A stretch of DNA of 64,000 nucleotides from Sequoia sempervirens. Lineage: Eukaryota; Streptophyta; Pinopsida; Cupressales; Cupressaceae. Both the position numbers and the translations under genes were made by a program. The notes under the pieces were generated by a model. The model was not told the origin of the DNA. It ran no database searches and saw only the letters and a program-made list of their open reading frames with translations. Below are positions 25,201-36,185 of the stretch, piece after piece. The stretch is taken from assembly GCA_007258455.2 (NCBI GenBank), contig VDFB02275597.1:1-64000 (forward strand), written 5' to 3'. Position 1 is the stretch's first letter; every line of letters starts with the position of its first letter.

Positions 25201-25325
25201 TCGAAGTTAGTATCTGCTACTTTCTTCCATTTCAATGACAGTTGAGATTCTGGATAGAATTCCCTAAGAACTTCTTTCACTTGGATCTTTCTAACTCCAC
25301 CTCCTACGTTCTTTGAAGTAGACAT
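22203..25325 (-). pseudogene. 1,041-codon retroelement accessory ORF with eight internal stops
   Basis: On the minus strand one frame runs from ATG 25323-25325 to TGA 22203-22205 with no frameshift. It is interrupted by TAG at 25155, 24852, 24507, 23898, 23445 and 22308 and TAA at 24720 and 23727 (lowest base of each). The N-terminal half has an AAGFPLAGQCSELMVECARR segment, FGIPRRHKML, then LPRYPTDKIIMLEVARQL and FYKFGTYKPRSDYDPYLRV. The C-terminal third is charged and helical (KFDKIEEKKEKLELENLRLIEF), probably coiled coil. It ends just before the purine tract and 3' LTR of element E. I see no protease, RT or integrase. Such long accessory ORFs are known in large LTR elements of conifers; their role is unknown. 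All eight stops could come from Gln codons by one C-to-T change. Confidence 0.7.
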
Positions 25326-25329
25326 TGCG

Positions 25330-27929
25330 CCTGTACGAAGCTCGAAGTTAGAAAATTTTCACAAATTGCAAAGAAGACGATTTTATGGCTGGAGAATATT
25401 TAAATAAATTAATTAAAAAATTCTAGAACTCGACTGTCTAGGCTGGTTGGAGAATAAATTTTAATAAAATGAAAATTTACCAGCCTTTATCCTTTTTTTA
25501 AGAACATTCAAAGAATTTTTAAAACAATTTACTAGACTTTTAGAGCTGAAAATCTATGTTCCACGGCCTGTCGGGGACGGGGACGGGGGGGGGGGCGGCA
25601 AGGGACGCGTTTCCGAGACGTTTCCTAAGGGCCAATATTTAGGCGACGGCAGGGGACAGCGACATACAAAATACATATATATATATATATATGATTTTTT
25701 CAAAATTTATTAATATATTAGAGAGAGAGAGGGAAAGAGAGATAGATATGTCAATATATTAATAATTGATAACAACAATATCAATATGTAAGTAAATCGT
25801 GAGAGTAGTACTATAACAGAATAAGAAATGTCATTAAAGCATTATAAAATTTATCACAGCAGTATCAAACATCAATAAAAGTTAAAACCATGGTCTATCA
25901 ATATGAAATATCCAAATGCCTCAAACATGTATCCAGAAGTCTCAAAGTTCAAACATGAAAATCAAAATATTAAATACAATAGTCTATGAAATTAAGCCTC
26001 ATTCAGGCTATGAATATCCAAAGACTCAGAACTATCTGAGTCACTATCATCCTTTGCCAAGAGTGGAACTAAAAGATTTAATATTTAGTCTTTTTTAGAC
26101 TTTAGCCCAAACAATTAAAACATTAAATAGTTGGTGGGCCCCGCGCGAAGGAACTAAACCTTTAAAAAATCATTTTTTAATTGTTTTTTAATATATTTTG
26201 ACTTGCAGCCTGTAGGGAACGGCTAGCCGTCCCCAATTCGTCCCCAATCCATCCCCAATCCGTATTGGGGACGGGGAAACGTCCCCAAAGTGAAGGAAAC
26301 GTTTCCTGGCGTTTCTGATGGATTTTGCATTTTCAGGGACAACGGGGGGACGTCCCCTTTGCGTCCCCCCGTCCCCGGGACGGCAGGGGACGAGGACTGG
26401 GGGTTTTGGGTCAGGGGACGCGTCCCCGTGTAACATAGCTTAAAACTTAAGCTTTTTGTAAATCCAAGATAAAAATTATTTTTTCCTTCTTCAAATTCGC
26501 TAGCTATGACTCTGCAATTGCTTGAGAAATCTGGAAATAGAAGAAAAATATCCAACCTTGTGCTCTGGAATCAATGTAACTTGCAGCTCAAGGAGAAAAG
26601 AAGGACGCCTTTGGCTGAGAGTTGTTTGCCTATGAGAAAATTTGACCTGTGAATAATGAAAAATAAACTCTCAAGCACTTCTTTTATAATAAAAAATTTC
26701 CTTATTGGCCTGGGTCGACCTCTTCTCTGATTGGGTGCTTTGTTTTAAAACGCAAAAAGCAATCTTATCTTCCTTTCGATTTTTCAAGGGCGCCCCTTCT
26801 TGCTTGGTTGTTAAGTTTTTAATAAAAAACTTAAGTTATTTTATTTTCTCTTTGCCTTTAGAAAAATCGACCTTTAAGTGGACTTATCCACTTTGCAACT
26901 GGATTTTCTCCTTTTACCAAGGTAACTCTTTGCCTTAGAAAAAATTTCAATTCTCTCCTTGGAAATTCAACTTTAAACTGGGAATTTTATCCTTTCAAGT
27001 GGATTTTAACTTCATCTTGGAATTCTTGAAGTCCCAATTCGAATTTTCATTTGCCTTAGAAAAAATTTCACCTTTAGATACATTTGCCAACTGGAATTTT
27101 GAATCATCCAACTGGATTTCTTGGGCGAATTTTAGCAAGACTTTTCAAATGGATGAATTTTAATTGGATTTTTCCAAAATTCAAATGGATTTCATTTTGA
27201 TGAATGAATTTTAAATGGATTTTTTCATGATTCAACTGGATTTCATATGAGGCGCACCTCTCCAGACTTGGGCGAATTTCACCATAATTTTCCTTCTTTT
27301 TACTTGATTTTTCGTTGATTTTTCTTCCTTGAAGGTGCGATTTTCAATTAATTTTCCAGATTTTGCATGTGCTTTTCCTTGCTTTTCAAACCTTTGCATG
27401 CGCTTTTCCTTGCTTTTTAGACCTTTGCATGCACTTTTCTTTGCTTTTCTCATATTTTTCCGATTTTTTAAGATTTTTGCTTTATTTTTCCCTGCTTTTC
27501 AATTATAAAAGTGGAAGCTTTCGACTCCACTGCCAATAAGACCTAGCACTTTCTAAAAATAGAAACTTACTAAAAATAAAAAAAAAGCAAAAAGCAACTA
27601 TCTAAAAATAGTAAATTCCAGATTGGTCTAGAAATGCCAAAAACGAAAAAAGCAAAAAGCAAAAAAGCAGAATCCCTAAAAAATAGGAAGTGTCAGAATT
27701 GAGCGAAAGCACAGGCGATCCTCGTCTATCAGGTCTTCTAAGCACTTCTATAACGTTCATGTTCAGTTTTAGGCTCAAATTCTCAACTTGGCTCGAATGA
27801 TGACACCAGACTTTGACATGAAATTCCCAGAGCAACAGAGATTATGAAATTGCCACTCAAAGCTAAACCTTAAGAGCAAACCACCGAGGGTCCCCATTTG
27901 CAATGGGGCGATGTGTGAAATAGGTCACA
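25330..27929 (-). repeat. LTR-like promoter and leader region upstream of the accessory ORF
   Basis: On the minus strand it begins TGTGACCTATTTCACACATC at 27929, a start I associate with conifer LTRs. A TATA box (TATAAAAG, plus coordinates 26681-26688) and a leader follow. The hAT-like MITE sits inside it. It contains short C/T-rich repeats with CCTTGCTTTT every 28 bp (27370-27440). It leads towards the ATG at 25325 with a possible acceptor (CGTACAG) just before that ATG. It shows no similarity to the 3' LTR at 21242-22182, so whether both belong to one element is open. Confidence 0.35.
25554..26438. mobile_element. Non-autonomous hAT-like element (MITE), 885 bp
   Basis: The ends are inverted: CTATGTTCCACGG on the left and the reverse complement of CTATGTTACACGG on the right (12 of 13 match). 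The flanking 8-mers CTGAAAAT and CTTAAAAC match at 6 of 8, fitting a mutated 8-bp target duplication as made by hAT transposases. Both subterminal regions are packed with GGGGACG/CGTCCCC repeats (25573-25660 and 26215-26430). The middle is AT-rich with (TA)n and (GA)n runs. No transposase is encoded. Its subterminal motif differs from that of the larger hAT at 28859, so it probably belongs to another hAT family. Confidence 0.6.
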
Positions 27930-28187
27930 ACAGTCCCTAAGACATAAAATTGCATAGTATACATACATCTTTTTCAGCTCATTGTGTTCTCCACTACCTT
28001 AAAATAAGCAAAATGGTTTCTACATATAGTTGTGTTAAATCATATATCAACAGTCACAGAAGACATGCATAATGTTTACAGTCACTACAACATGCTGAAT
28101 TATTGGCATATATAAATGCAATTCCTTAAACCTATATGATTGATGCAATGTAAGTTCAAGTCCTAAACTCTGGACAATCATATTTTC

Positions 28188-28287
28188 TTACTCGCATGTA
28201 GAACACTTTTTCGAGGGTCCACAGAAGATAGAGAGACAAACTGAACAGACATATCCCATATCAATGGTCTTCTTGTGGCAAAAACAC
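28188..28287 (-). CDS. TFB4: TFB4 terminal exon: C-terminal zinc-binding domain
   Basis: After an acceptor (TTTTACGCAG) the minus strand reads [20 protein letters not shown], then [12 protein letters not shown] and stop. This is the C4-type zinc domain that ends TFB4 (human GTF2H3, yeast Tfb4), a core subunit of TFIIH in transcription initiation and nucleotide excision repair. All cysteines of the CFC, CSVC, FC and CSTC groups are present. Plant family members continue a little after CSTC (usually Gly-Ser-Val-Phe); here Glu-stop follows. A donor-like GA|GTAAGA overlaps the stop, so a further exon is possible. The acceptor phase (one base, then TGT) agrees with a split Ser codon before CFC. 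Confidence 0.75.
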
Positions 28288-28858
28288 CTGCGTAAAACCC
28301 AGCCCTTCAGGTCAGTCTGAAAAAAACTTATAATAGATTAACAGGAAAATATAAAATGAAAATGATCATTTGCTATGAGAAAAATACAGCAAAGCTATTT
28401 AGTACACCATAATTTGTCAAATTTGTGTCACCTTTCTAGAATCATTATCAAGCATTTCATTATACTTCTAATTCCTTTGCTTTATCTGTTAGATAATATA
28501 TTTATCAATGAAAAGTTAAAAAGATATGGACATTACAACTTATATCAGACAAAACATGATCATCTTGTCTTTTTTTCACGTAGTTCCTATGACCAAGGAG
28601 AAAAGCAGTCTGTATGCTTTTCTTTTTTCACAAGTAATCAGGTTATTTAAGTCCATTGTAATATGAAAATTGTTGCAAACAGAATGACGGAAATTTGTCA
28701 ACATTGCAAGGGGAAGCTGAGATCATGTCCAAGGAAAATGCAAGAGCACCAAAAAAAAATTGTATTCATTATAGGAAACAAATAAAAATTGAACTAAATA
28801 GAAAAAAACACCACATGAAAAACTGCAAGCAATGTTCTGTACATTTCAAAAAAATAAT

Positions 28859-31800
28859 CTAAGTTGCAATACAAGTATGGGGCTGGGTACAGGTTTGGAG
28901 TTCCGGTTCACTGGTAGGGCAGTTTTTTTTCCCTTGGATTCAATACAGCTAGGTACTGCCATACTATATATATATATATATATATATGTTACCGGTTCCC
29001 TTGGTTTTGCCCCCCGAACCCACCAAAATACGTGTGGGTTCGGGTTCTGGTTCGGTTCTCCCACGGGTTCTGCCAGGTTTCAAAATGAAGGACCCTGGCA
29101 GAACCCGGGGAGAACCCGGGAGGACCCACGCCATACAGCCTTAAAAAAGGCAAAATCTCAACTTAAAAACAAAAAACCTAACCCTAAAAAGTGCCCAGAT
29201 TGCCTTATATTGACTTGGCCGACCAAATGAGGCTCATTTTGCAAACTCAAAAGAGCAAAAACACCATTTTTTTGCCTCCAAGCTAAAATAGTTGATTTTT
29301 GCAGGTTTTCTCTTTTTTTTCGAAGGTGAGATTGTAAGAGCTACGAAGGAGTTCAACTGATAGAAACAAGAGAGGAATAGGTGCACTAAGAAGATCAAGC
29401 AATCAAAGGTGAGTGAATCTATCCTCTTTTTTTTAGTTTTCAATAATTTTTTTGAAGATTTTTCAAGTTTTTTTTTCTTTTTCTAGTAAGGTTTGAAATT
29501 TTTTAAGAACATTTTATGCAAAATAAGGGGTTATAATGCCCATTTTTTCTAAAAAAAATTACTTGTTTTTTATTTATTTTAGGTTCATATCTTCATACAA
29601 AATGGCCGATAGTTCTACTTTAGTTGGAATGAGTGCAAATAGTCAATTTAAATATGATCCAGGCTCACCTCTTTGGCGACATACGACAATGATTCAACAA
29701 CTTCCCGGTGGTGGGGGTTATGTTTGGCATTGCAACCAATGTGGAACTACATATAGGAGCTCGTACTTTCGAGTGAAAGCCCATTTATGTGCTATTGGTA
29801 ATCAAGGAATAAAACCTTTCCTTGGGCCAGATAAAAAAGGGTTGACAAAGGATCAAATAATGGGTTATATTAAAGAACAAGAGGATGCTGACAATGCATT
29901 CAAAACACCAAAGGCTACAGACCATCCTCTTATGAAGAAAGGTAAAAATAAAAGCAAAAGTCGCAAAGACTTAGTGGCTTATCAGAACCGGCTGGCCCAC
30001 ATCCTTTCATGGAAATGGCACAATCTTCTGAAGGAGAAAATATTTCGGTGACACGAAAAAGAGGCCCATTGGATAGAGCCTTCAAAAATGAAGCAAGGGA
30101 GTTGGCAGATGAGAGCATTGCACGTTGCATTTATGGCAATGGGCTTCCTTTCAACCTTGTTAGATCACCTTATTGGCAGGAAATGGTGAAAGCCATTTCT
30201 AAGACAACTCCTGATTATGTTAGTCCTGGGTATGAAAAGGTGCGGACCACCTTATTGGCAAAGGAGAAATCTTCAGTAGAGGTAGCATTGAGAGGAATCA
30301 AGGATACATGGGTCGAAACAGGTGTGTCCATCATTTCTGATGGATGGAAGGATTGCAAAAATAGACCATTGATCAATGTTATAGCAGTATCCCCTAAAGG
30401 GGCGATGTTTTTGAAGGCAGTTGATTGTGAAGGGAAAATAAAAGATGCAAGTTTTATTGCCAATATCCTCATAGAATCCATTGAAATGGTGGGGCCTGAA
30501 AACATTGTCCAAGTCATAACAGATAATGCTAAAAACTGTAGGGCAGCTGGGGCTATAGTGGAGGCTAGATATGGTCACATTTTTTGGACACCATGTGCAG
30601 TCCACTCACTCAATTTGATAATGCAAAAGATTGGTACACAAATTGAGTGGGTCAAGCAAATCTACGCAGAGGGTGAGGAGATCCAAATGTTTGTGACTAA
30701 TCATCATATGTCACAAGCCATCTTCAGGACCTTCTCCAAGTTGGAGTTGCTTAAGGTAATTTAAATCTGATTTTTTAATATAATTTTTTATTTTTTTATT
30801 TTAATTTTTCATTGCTGATTTGTGACATGCATTTTCTTACAATGTTAGGTTGCTGAAACTCGATTTGCATCTCACACAATTGTCTTAAGACGACTTGTGA
30901 AGGTGCGACAAGCCTTGGGTTCTATGGTCATCAACAGTTTGTGGAGTGTATGGAGGCAATCAAGCACAGAAAGAGCCCAAAAAGTGAAAGCAATGATCTT
31001 AGATGATGAGTGGTGGGCTCGTGTGGAATATGTTTTAAATTTCACCGAGCCTATTATGAGCATGATTAGGTATACTGATACTGATCGCCCATGTTTGGGT
31101 GAAATTTATGATGGCATGGATTCTATGGTGGAGAAAATAAAAGCAATAATAGATGCCAAGGAACATGACCCAACGGAATCATTTTTCAAAACTGTGCAAA
31201 CTATTATTGTTGACCGTTGGAACAAGATGACCACCCCTTTACATCTCTTAACATTTGCTTTGTCACCAAAGTATTATAGCAAAGAGATACTTTCATTGCC
31301 GAGGAGGCTGGCACCATATAGGGATTTAGAGGTTGCTGCTGGCTATAAGGCTGCATTTAGAAAGATATTTGTAGATGAAGAAATCCAAAGCATTGTCATG
31401 GGCGAGTTTAGCCAATTCATAGCTACAAAAAATCATGATGTTTTTGCTCATCTTGACAAATATAGGAAAGATGCTAATGATTGGTGGTATCTACATGGTC
31501 AAGGCTCCATTTACTTGCAACCTCTTGCAATTAAAATACTCTCCCAAGTATGAATCTTTTTATTTATTTATTTTTTCGTTTTTCATTCGATGCTATTATG
31601 CTATATATTATGATTATTATCTGGCAAGTAAAATTAAATACTAATAGTAATTACTAAATGTTGTGTGCATAATCAACAGGTTGCAAGTTCCTCTTCAGCT
31701 GAGCGGAATTGGAGTACATACTCCTTCATCCACTCGGTCAAGCGCAATCGTTTGGGTGCAAAAAAAGCAGAGGATTTGGTCTATGTACACTCCAACCTTC

Positions 31801-32402
31801 GTCTCTTATCACATAAGAAACCTGAATACAATGAGGGTGTGTCAAAGAATTGGGATCTCACCCCTGAGTGTGCTGATTTAGATGCTACAATTGCACAACT
31901 TACCTTGGCTTCTATGGATGACAATGAGGCAACTAATGCACCTAGTGGGAGTGGCAATCCAATTGATGGTGCTTCAAATGAAATTGAAGTTATTGAACCA
32001 ATTGAGGATGATGAGGATGATGAATCATGAATTTGAAGAATGATTGTAATTTGAATTTTCAATGTGTAATGACATTTTAAGACTTGAGTATTTACTATTT
32101 ACTATTTGTTTTTTTGCAAATTATGAATATGATTATAGATTATATGAGGTATTACCGTATGGCGTATTTCATTGTTTCAATATTCTATGGCATTATGGCA
32201 TTATGATCATATGATTATAATTTTGAGCATGCTTATGAGTCTATGGCATTATCATTATGTTTATAAATTTTAAAATATATATATATATATATATATAGTA
32301 CAGCCGTACCCGAACCCGAACCCTAGGAAAAAAAATTTTTGCCGAACCGGCGAACCCGAACCCGAACCCGTATCCGAACCCATACCCGAACCGGCAACTT
32401 AG
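28859..32402 (+). mobile_element. hAT DNA transposon, nearly full length
   Basis: The outermost inverted match is CTAAGTTGC (28859-28867 and, reversed, 32394-32402). Inside it about 100 bp at each end are imperfect inverted copies: TATGGG and GGTTCGGGT-like repeats, a T-rich run, then TAC and a (TA)n tract (about 28966-28987 and 32277-32297). Such subterminal repeats are known binding sites of hAT transposases. The interior encodes a DUF659-type hAT transposase in three coding exons. No clean 8-bp target duplication was found, so the borders carry some doubt. The element lies between TFB4 exons, on the opposite strand, and so within an intron of that gene. Confidence 0.7.
29602..32030 (+). 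pseudogene. hAT transposase (BED, DUF659, dimerisation domain), one frameshift
   Basis: A cut-and-paste transposase of the plant hAT superfamily. Coding exons: 29602-30755, 30849-31547 and 31680-32030, all phase 0 with GT-AG introns. A 5' UTR intron (29409-29582) is likely. Domains in order: BED-type finger (PLWRHTTMIQQL, WHCNQCGTTY, SSYFRVKAHL), a Lys-rich linker, DUF659 with IISDGWKD and VITDNAKNC, and the C-terminal dimerisation domain (SSSSAERNWSTYSFIHS) with an acidic tail ending DDEDDES. The three acidic catalytic positions (D in SDGW, D in TDN, E in AERNW) are all present. One frame change between about 29930 and 29970 separates the BED part from the rest (LSGLSEPAGPHPFMEM reads on in the second frame). 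Otherwise it is intact, so it was active recently or the break is a sequencing error. Confidence 0.85.
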
Positions 32403-32409
32403 GTTGGCA

Positions 32410-33730
32410 TGATAAGGTGAACGTTGAGCTTCATCACATTGTCCACTTTGTAAGCAAATTATTTTCTAAGGCGGAGACATATGAGCAGTTGGGAAGGTAT
32501 ATGTTATCAAAAAGTTTTGCCTTTGTATGGTAGCAAAACCTTTCATCTTCTATGCCGAACATCAAGATTTGATGTACGAGCTAATGATCTAGGGACACAA
32601 GTAGACAGTACCTACTCCAAAAATTTATAGGAAAGATCATTGTAAGGCTAAGTAAGCACCATTTGATGGTCAGTCAGTTGTCATGGGAAAAGTCATTTGA
32701 GCAACATGATTAGGTATCAAATGCCTTTCCATATGTGACTCCAATTGTTCCCTATGGTCGTGCTCCCATCATGTTAGGAGAGCACAAAAAAATTCCTATT
32801 GAAGAATAGCTTTTTGGAAGACATGAGAAAAATGGAGTGAGGAGATAAACTGAAGTAAAGGGCAAACCAACTCATGAAAGTGTCGTTTTCCTAAATAGGG
32901 ACACATAACATGTTATGGCCACATGCATTAAGAAGATCCAAGGGATATTCCAAGATACACAAGACCCCCCCAAGGGGGTTGTGGGGCCAGATTCAACTGC
33001 AAGAAAAAAAAATTCTCCTAGGTTTTTGGTAGCCCACCCTATATTTTGAGAGGCAAAAGAATAGGTTGCGGCCCATAACACTTGTCCATATAAAAGCTCA
33101 GGATCAGGCTGAAGAATCTAGTTTATGAATGGATCCTGCTTCAGAACAGCAGGGAATGCTACAACTGTTGAAATGGAAGACAATCAATGGCAAGGTTCAG
33201 AAGACCAACTATGAGATTAATTTTTCAGGATCAGATGGGACTGCAACAAAAGCACTTCTATCGGATCTTTGGTAGCCAACATCTTTATCGAGATGCAAAA
33301 GAATAGGTTGTAACATGTGATATCTGTCCATCTAACAGCTCAGAGTCAAGTTGAATCATCTGATTTAACAGTAGGACTAGATCCTGCTTCAGGATAGCAG
33401 AGCATGGTACAACTGTTGAAATGGAACACAATCAATGGCAAGTTCAGGAGGTAAGATACAAGCTGAATGTCATGGAGAACTGTCTCTGCTGATTTTTTTC
33501 ATCTGTGCAATAATCTTCAGAAAAAAAATGCCTTGGCTAAAATTCCAGGAAATGACCTAAGGCATCAAGAATAGAATGGCTCTTCAGGTCTCTCTAGCAA
33601 TGCTCATGGAAGGGTTGGGCATGTTCTCAGTGATTTGGTAGCCCTTAAGAAGAGCCTGCATGCTTTTGGAAGACATCTGCTCCAGCTGCTTGGAAGATGC
33701 CACACTGATCTGACTTCTGCTGCTTGTAAG
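32410..33730 (+). pseudogene. Unrecognised plus-strand coding remnant beside the hAT element
   Basis: One frame from the hAT border reads FSKAETYEQLGRYMLSKSFA, LSKHHLMVSQLSWEKSFEQ, NAFPYVTPIVPYGRAPIM and IQGIFQDTQDPPKGVVGP with scattered stops. Several stops are TAG or TAA where Gln would fit. A second frame continues LRPITLVHIKAQDQAEESS and GMLQLLKWKTINGKVQK, and a third part reads HVLSDLVALKKSLHAFGRH. Together they look like one decayed protein of several hundred residues. I do not recognise it. Its position on the strand opposite TFB4 and within TFB4's intron suggests an inserted element or retrocopy. A tandem duplication (33015-33440) lies inside it. Confidence 0.4.
33015..33440 (+). repeat. 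Tandem duplication, about 242-bp period, two copies
   Basis: Copy 1 contains TTTTTGGTAGCCCACC, GCAAAAGAATAGGTTG, GATCCTGCTTCAGAACAGCA and CAATCAATGGCAAGGTTCAG. Copy 2, about 242 bp later, has the same landmarks with many substitutions. Divergence is high, so the duplication is old. Confidence 0.7.
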
Positions 33731-34383
33731 TTTGATCATTGGTTTTGTGGTATTACTGTTCCAGTCTTTTCGTCTATAGTTGTATAGTGTTTTGGTTTTT
33801 TTTTATGAAGTGACTTTTAGGTATGTATAATCAAATATACCAGTCATTTCAGTACTAACATCATAGATCAGAATAGTATGCTAATCAATGGGTATAGTTA
33901 TGATGCATTTGAAGGCTAATATCAGACCAATTCTCTCTATTTATATATAGGACCCATAAATAATCACTCTGGTTCTTTGAACCCATTTTTGTAAGCCTCT
34001 TTTCTTATACAACATATCACTTAACATCAAGAGAGAAATATCTATCTTCTGGACCATATCACCAATACCTATGCCCTGATTTTTTACAAATTTCTAATAC
34101 CTACTGAGTACAAGACGGACAAGGTGCACAAACACTCAGACAATGTTTGTAAGAATTATTAGGGAGAACACGTAGTTAATCAATCATTGGAAAGATTCAT
34201 TTTCATCACGTAATTTGCACAACAATAGTTTTTGAAAAATGAATTAAATAGAGTTTTAATTGCCAAGAAAACACTTTTAAGTTTCGCACCATCTTGCTTA
34301 AGCCAATCTATCATGTACTGTAAGAGATATAAAAATGTAAAAATGTTACCAAAATCAAATACATTGACAACAGGATCACTCAC

Positions 34384-34430
34384 CCTTGGTTGGGGATGAG
34401 ATGGTCCGCCTTGTAGGATTCTTTGAATAT
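34384..34430 (-). CDS. TFB4: TFB4 exon 4
   Basis: The acceptor is TTCTATAG and the donor AGG|GTGAGT. It encodes (Y)IQRILQGGPSHPQPR, which follows MALC at the end of exon 3 exactly as in plant TFB4 proteins. The split Tyr codon (T|AT) closes cleanly between exons 3 and 4. The next expected segment, starting ILCLQGSPDGP in plants, was not found between here and 28287 outside the hAT element. Confidence 0.8.
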
Positions 34431-34593
34431 CTATAGAATAGTTAAAGAAAACAGCCCCAAAAAGATTCCTCTGCACAAATGCAACTTCTCCATCTGAAAC
34501 AATACACTTAAATGGCACTGCACAAATGACTGTTATAAATGGCACAAAGTGGATACCAGAGAGCAAACTAGAAAAATAGACAGAAAGGGATAC

Positions 34594-34876
34594 AACACAA
34601 AGCCATTGATAGGGATCCTGACAATAGAGAGTGACCATTCATTGCAGCATTATTGTCTTTACACAAGGCCTGGTCCCTTGTCATAAAATCCTCCAGTTGT
34701 TGCACTATTATTGTTGAAGGAATCAGATTTTCCTGTGGTCCTTTAATTCCTTTGTTCTTCTTGTAGTCAGGGTTAAACGAGTCATAAATAAGTTCACATG
34801 AATTCATACCAGTGCAAATCACCACCAATTGATTCATTTGATGGAGCAAAAGAATGGAATTGAAAAATGCAAGTAC
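34594..34876 (-). CDS. TFB4: TFB4 exon 3: von Willebrand A-like domain
   Basis: The acceptor is ATATCTCAG; the donor is T|GTATCC. It encodes VLAFFNSILLLHQMNQLVVI, CTGMNSCELIYDSFNP, a linker, then NGHSLLSGSLSMALC. This is the central part of the TFB4 vWA-like fold, through which the subunit contacts p44/SSL1 in TFIIH. The 283-bp exon is fully open and joins exon 2 in phase 0 (QH|VLAF) and exon 4 in phase 1. Reading frame and splice sites are clean, with no stop or frameshift. Confidence 0.88.
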
Positions 34877-35987
34877 CTGAGATATCACAACCAATTCATG
34901 GTCAGGATATCTGAAGTCCTACGTTGTTATCACAGTTTTTTTGTGCTTGAAAACAGATCCTCCTAAGTAATACACAACAATTACAGATTCCAACTTTTAG
35001 CAATTGGGTAGAACTAGAAAATCTGATAACGGATACCCTTGATCAAAAACTTGTGGCAATGAAACTTAACAACTAACCAATCAAAATGTCAAAAGGATTG
35101 TGGTATAATAGCAATGGTGGGGATTTGTAAACTCCTTGTTGCAAGAAGGTGGCACATAACCATTATGGGCATGTGACAATGTTGAGGTTGTCGTGCAATG
35201 ATTATGGGTACATTTAAGTGCAACCCAGGTACTGCTGTCGACATGTGGCAAGGTTGAAATTGTCATGTAATTGTTCCACATACATTTGAGTGCAACCCTT
35301 GTTTGCAATTTTTAAGAATGGCAACATGACCAATGTTTGCAGATTTTGAGAATGAGCGCATGACCAATGTTTGAAAATCTTAAGTATGCAATCCAACAAT
35401 CCCACATGTGTTAAAGGTGATTCGTAACCATGCCTAGAAAACAAAACAGTTATAACCCCAACTATAACTTCTGTCCTGTTTACAAGTAGCAAAATGCAGG
35501 GACTCAAAATTACTCGTTCCAAAGAAAATATGATATTATTTTTTCGATATATTAAAAAGAATGAATTCAGACCTTGGCAATGTACCTCGGGTTTTTTCAA
35601 GTCTAATAATACAATGTTCAAGCGCTAATTTACTTTGTGTACTAAACCCAAGTATGCAACCCTCGATATTGATTATTTTAAAACAGCAGAGATAAACAAC
35701 AAAATATGTAAAAGTGAATTAAACACAGATGCATTCGAATAGATGTTTTGAAAATAACCAAGCACTAAACCAGCGGCTGAAAAGCAATCGGTTTCCAAAC
35801 ACGTTTATACTAGAGGCTGGCCTAAGTTGGATTCTCAGGTCCAACAGTTGTAACTCATGAAATGGGCCCATTTCATAGACTTGGGTATAATAGTACATCG
35901 CAGATATCCCCTGAAGTTTAAAAAGAAAAAGAAAAACAACAAAATGAAGTATAGTCTAGTCCATTAAAAGGGTAATAAATGACTCAC

Positions 35988-36082
35988 ATGCTGCAAAAAT
36001 AGGATAAAGGTGAGGGGTGGTGATTGGCCAGCCCAAAAGAAGGGATTGGTATCCATCAGCACCATCACCAGACTCACATCAT
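35988..36082 (-). CDS. TFB4: TFB4 exon 2
   Basis: The acceptor is AAATGCAG and the donor CAT|GTGAGT. It encodes DVSLVMVLMDTNPFFWAGQS and PPLTFILFLQH. The D-D-V-S-L-hydrophobic-D-T-N-P-F-F-W motif is the N-terminal signature of the family (first strand of the vWA-like domain). The phase (two bases AT, then GAT) matches the single G left by exon 1. The intron to exon 3 (about 1.1 kb) contains a 72-bp tandem duplication at about 35170-35295. Confidence 0.88.
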
Positions 36083-36185
36083 CTGCATTTGTTAATAAAA
36101 AACTCCACCTTGAGTAATTGTTTACAATCTTTTCCAACAAAAAAAAAAGAGAGAAAAATGATTTGGAAAGTTGTAAGAGTAATAC

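Noticed and set aside
28966..28987. (TA)n as target-site duplication of the hAT element
   Set aside because: Both (TA)n tracts lie inside the inverted terminal regions, not outside them.
33590..33725. Minus-strand ORF (SSKQLEQMSSKSMQALLK) as a gene end
   Set aside because: The plus strand of the same interval is coding-like over a longer stretch and continues the remnant from 32410.
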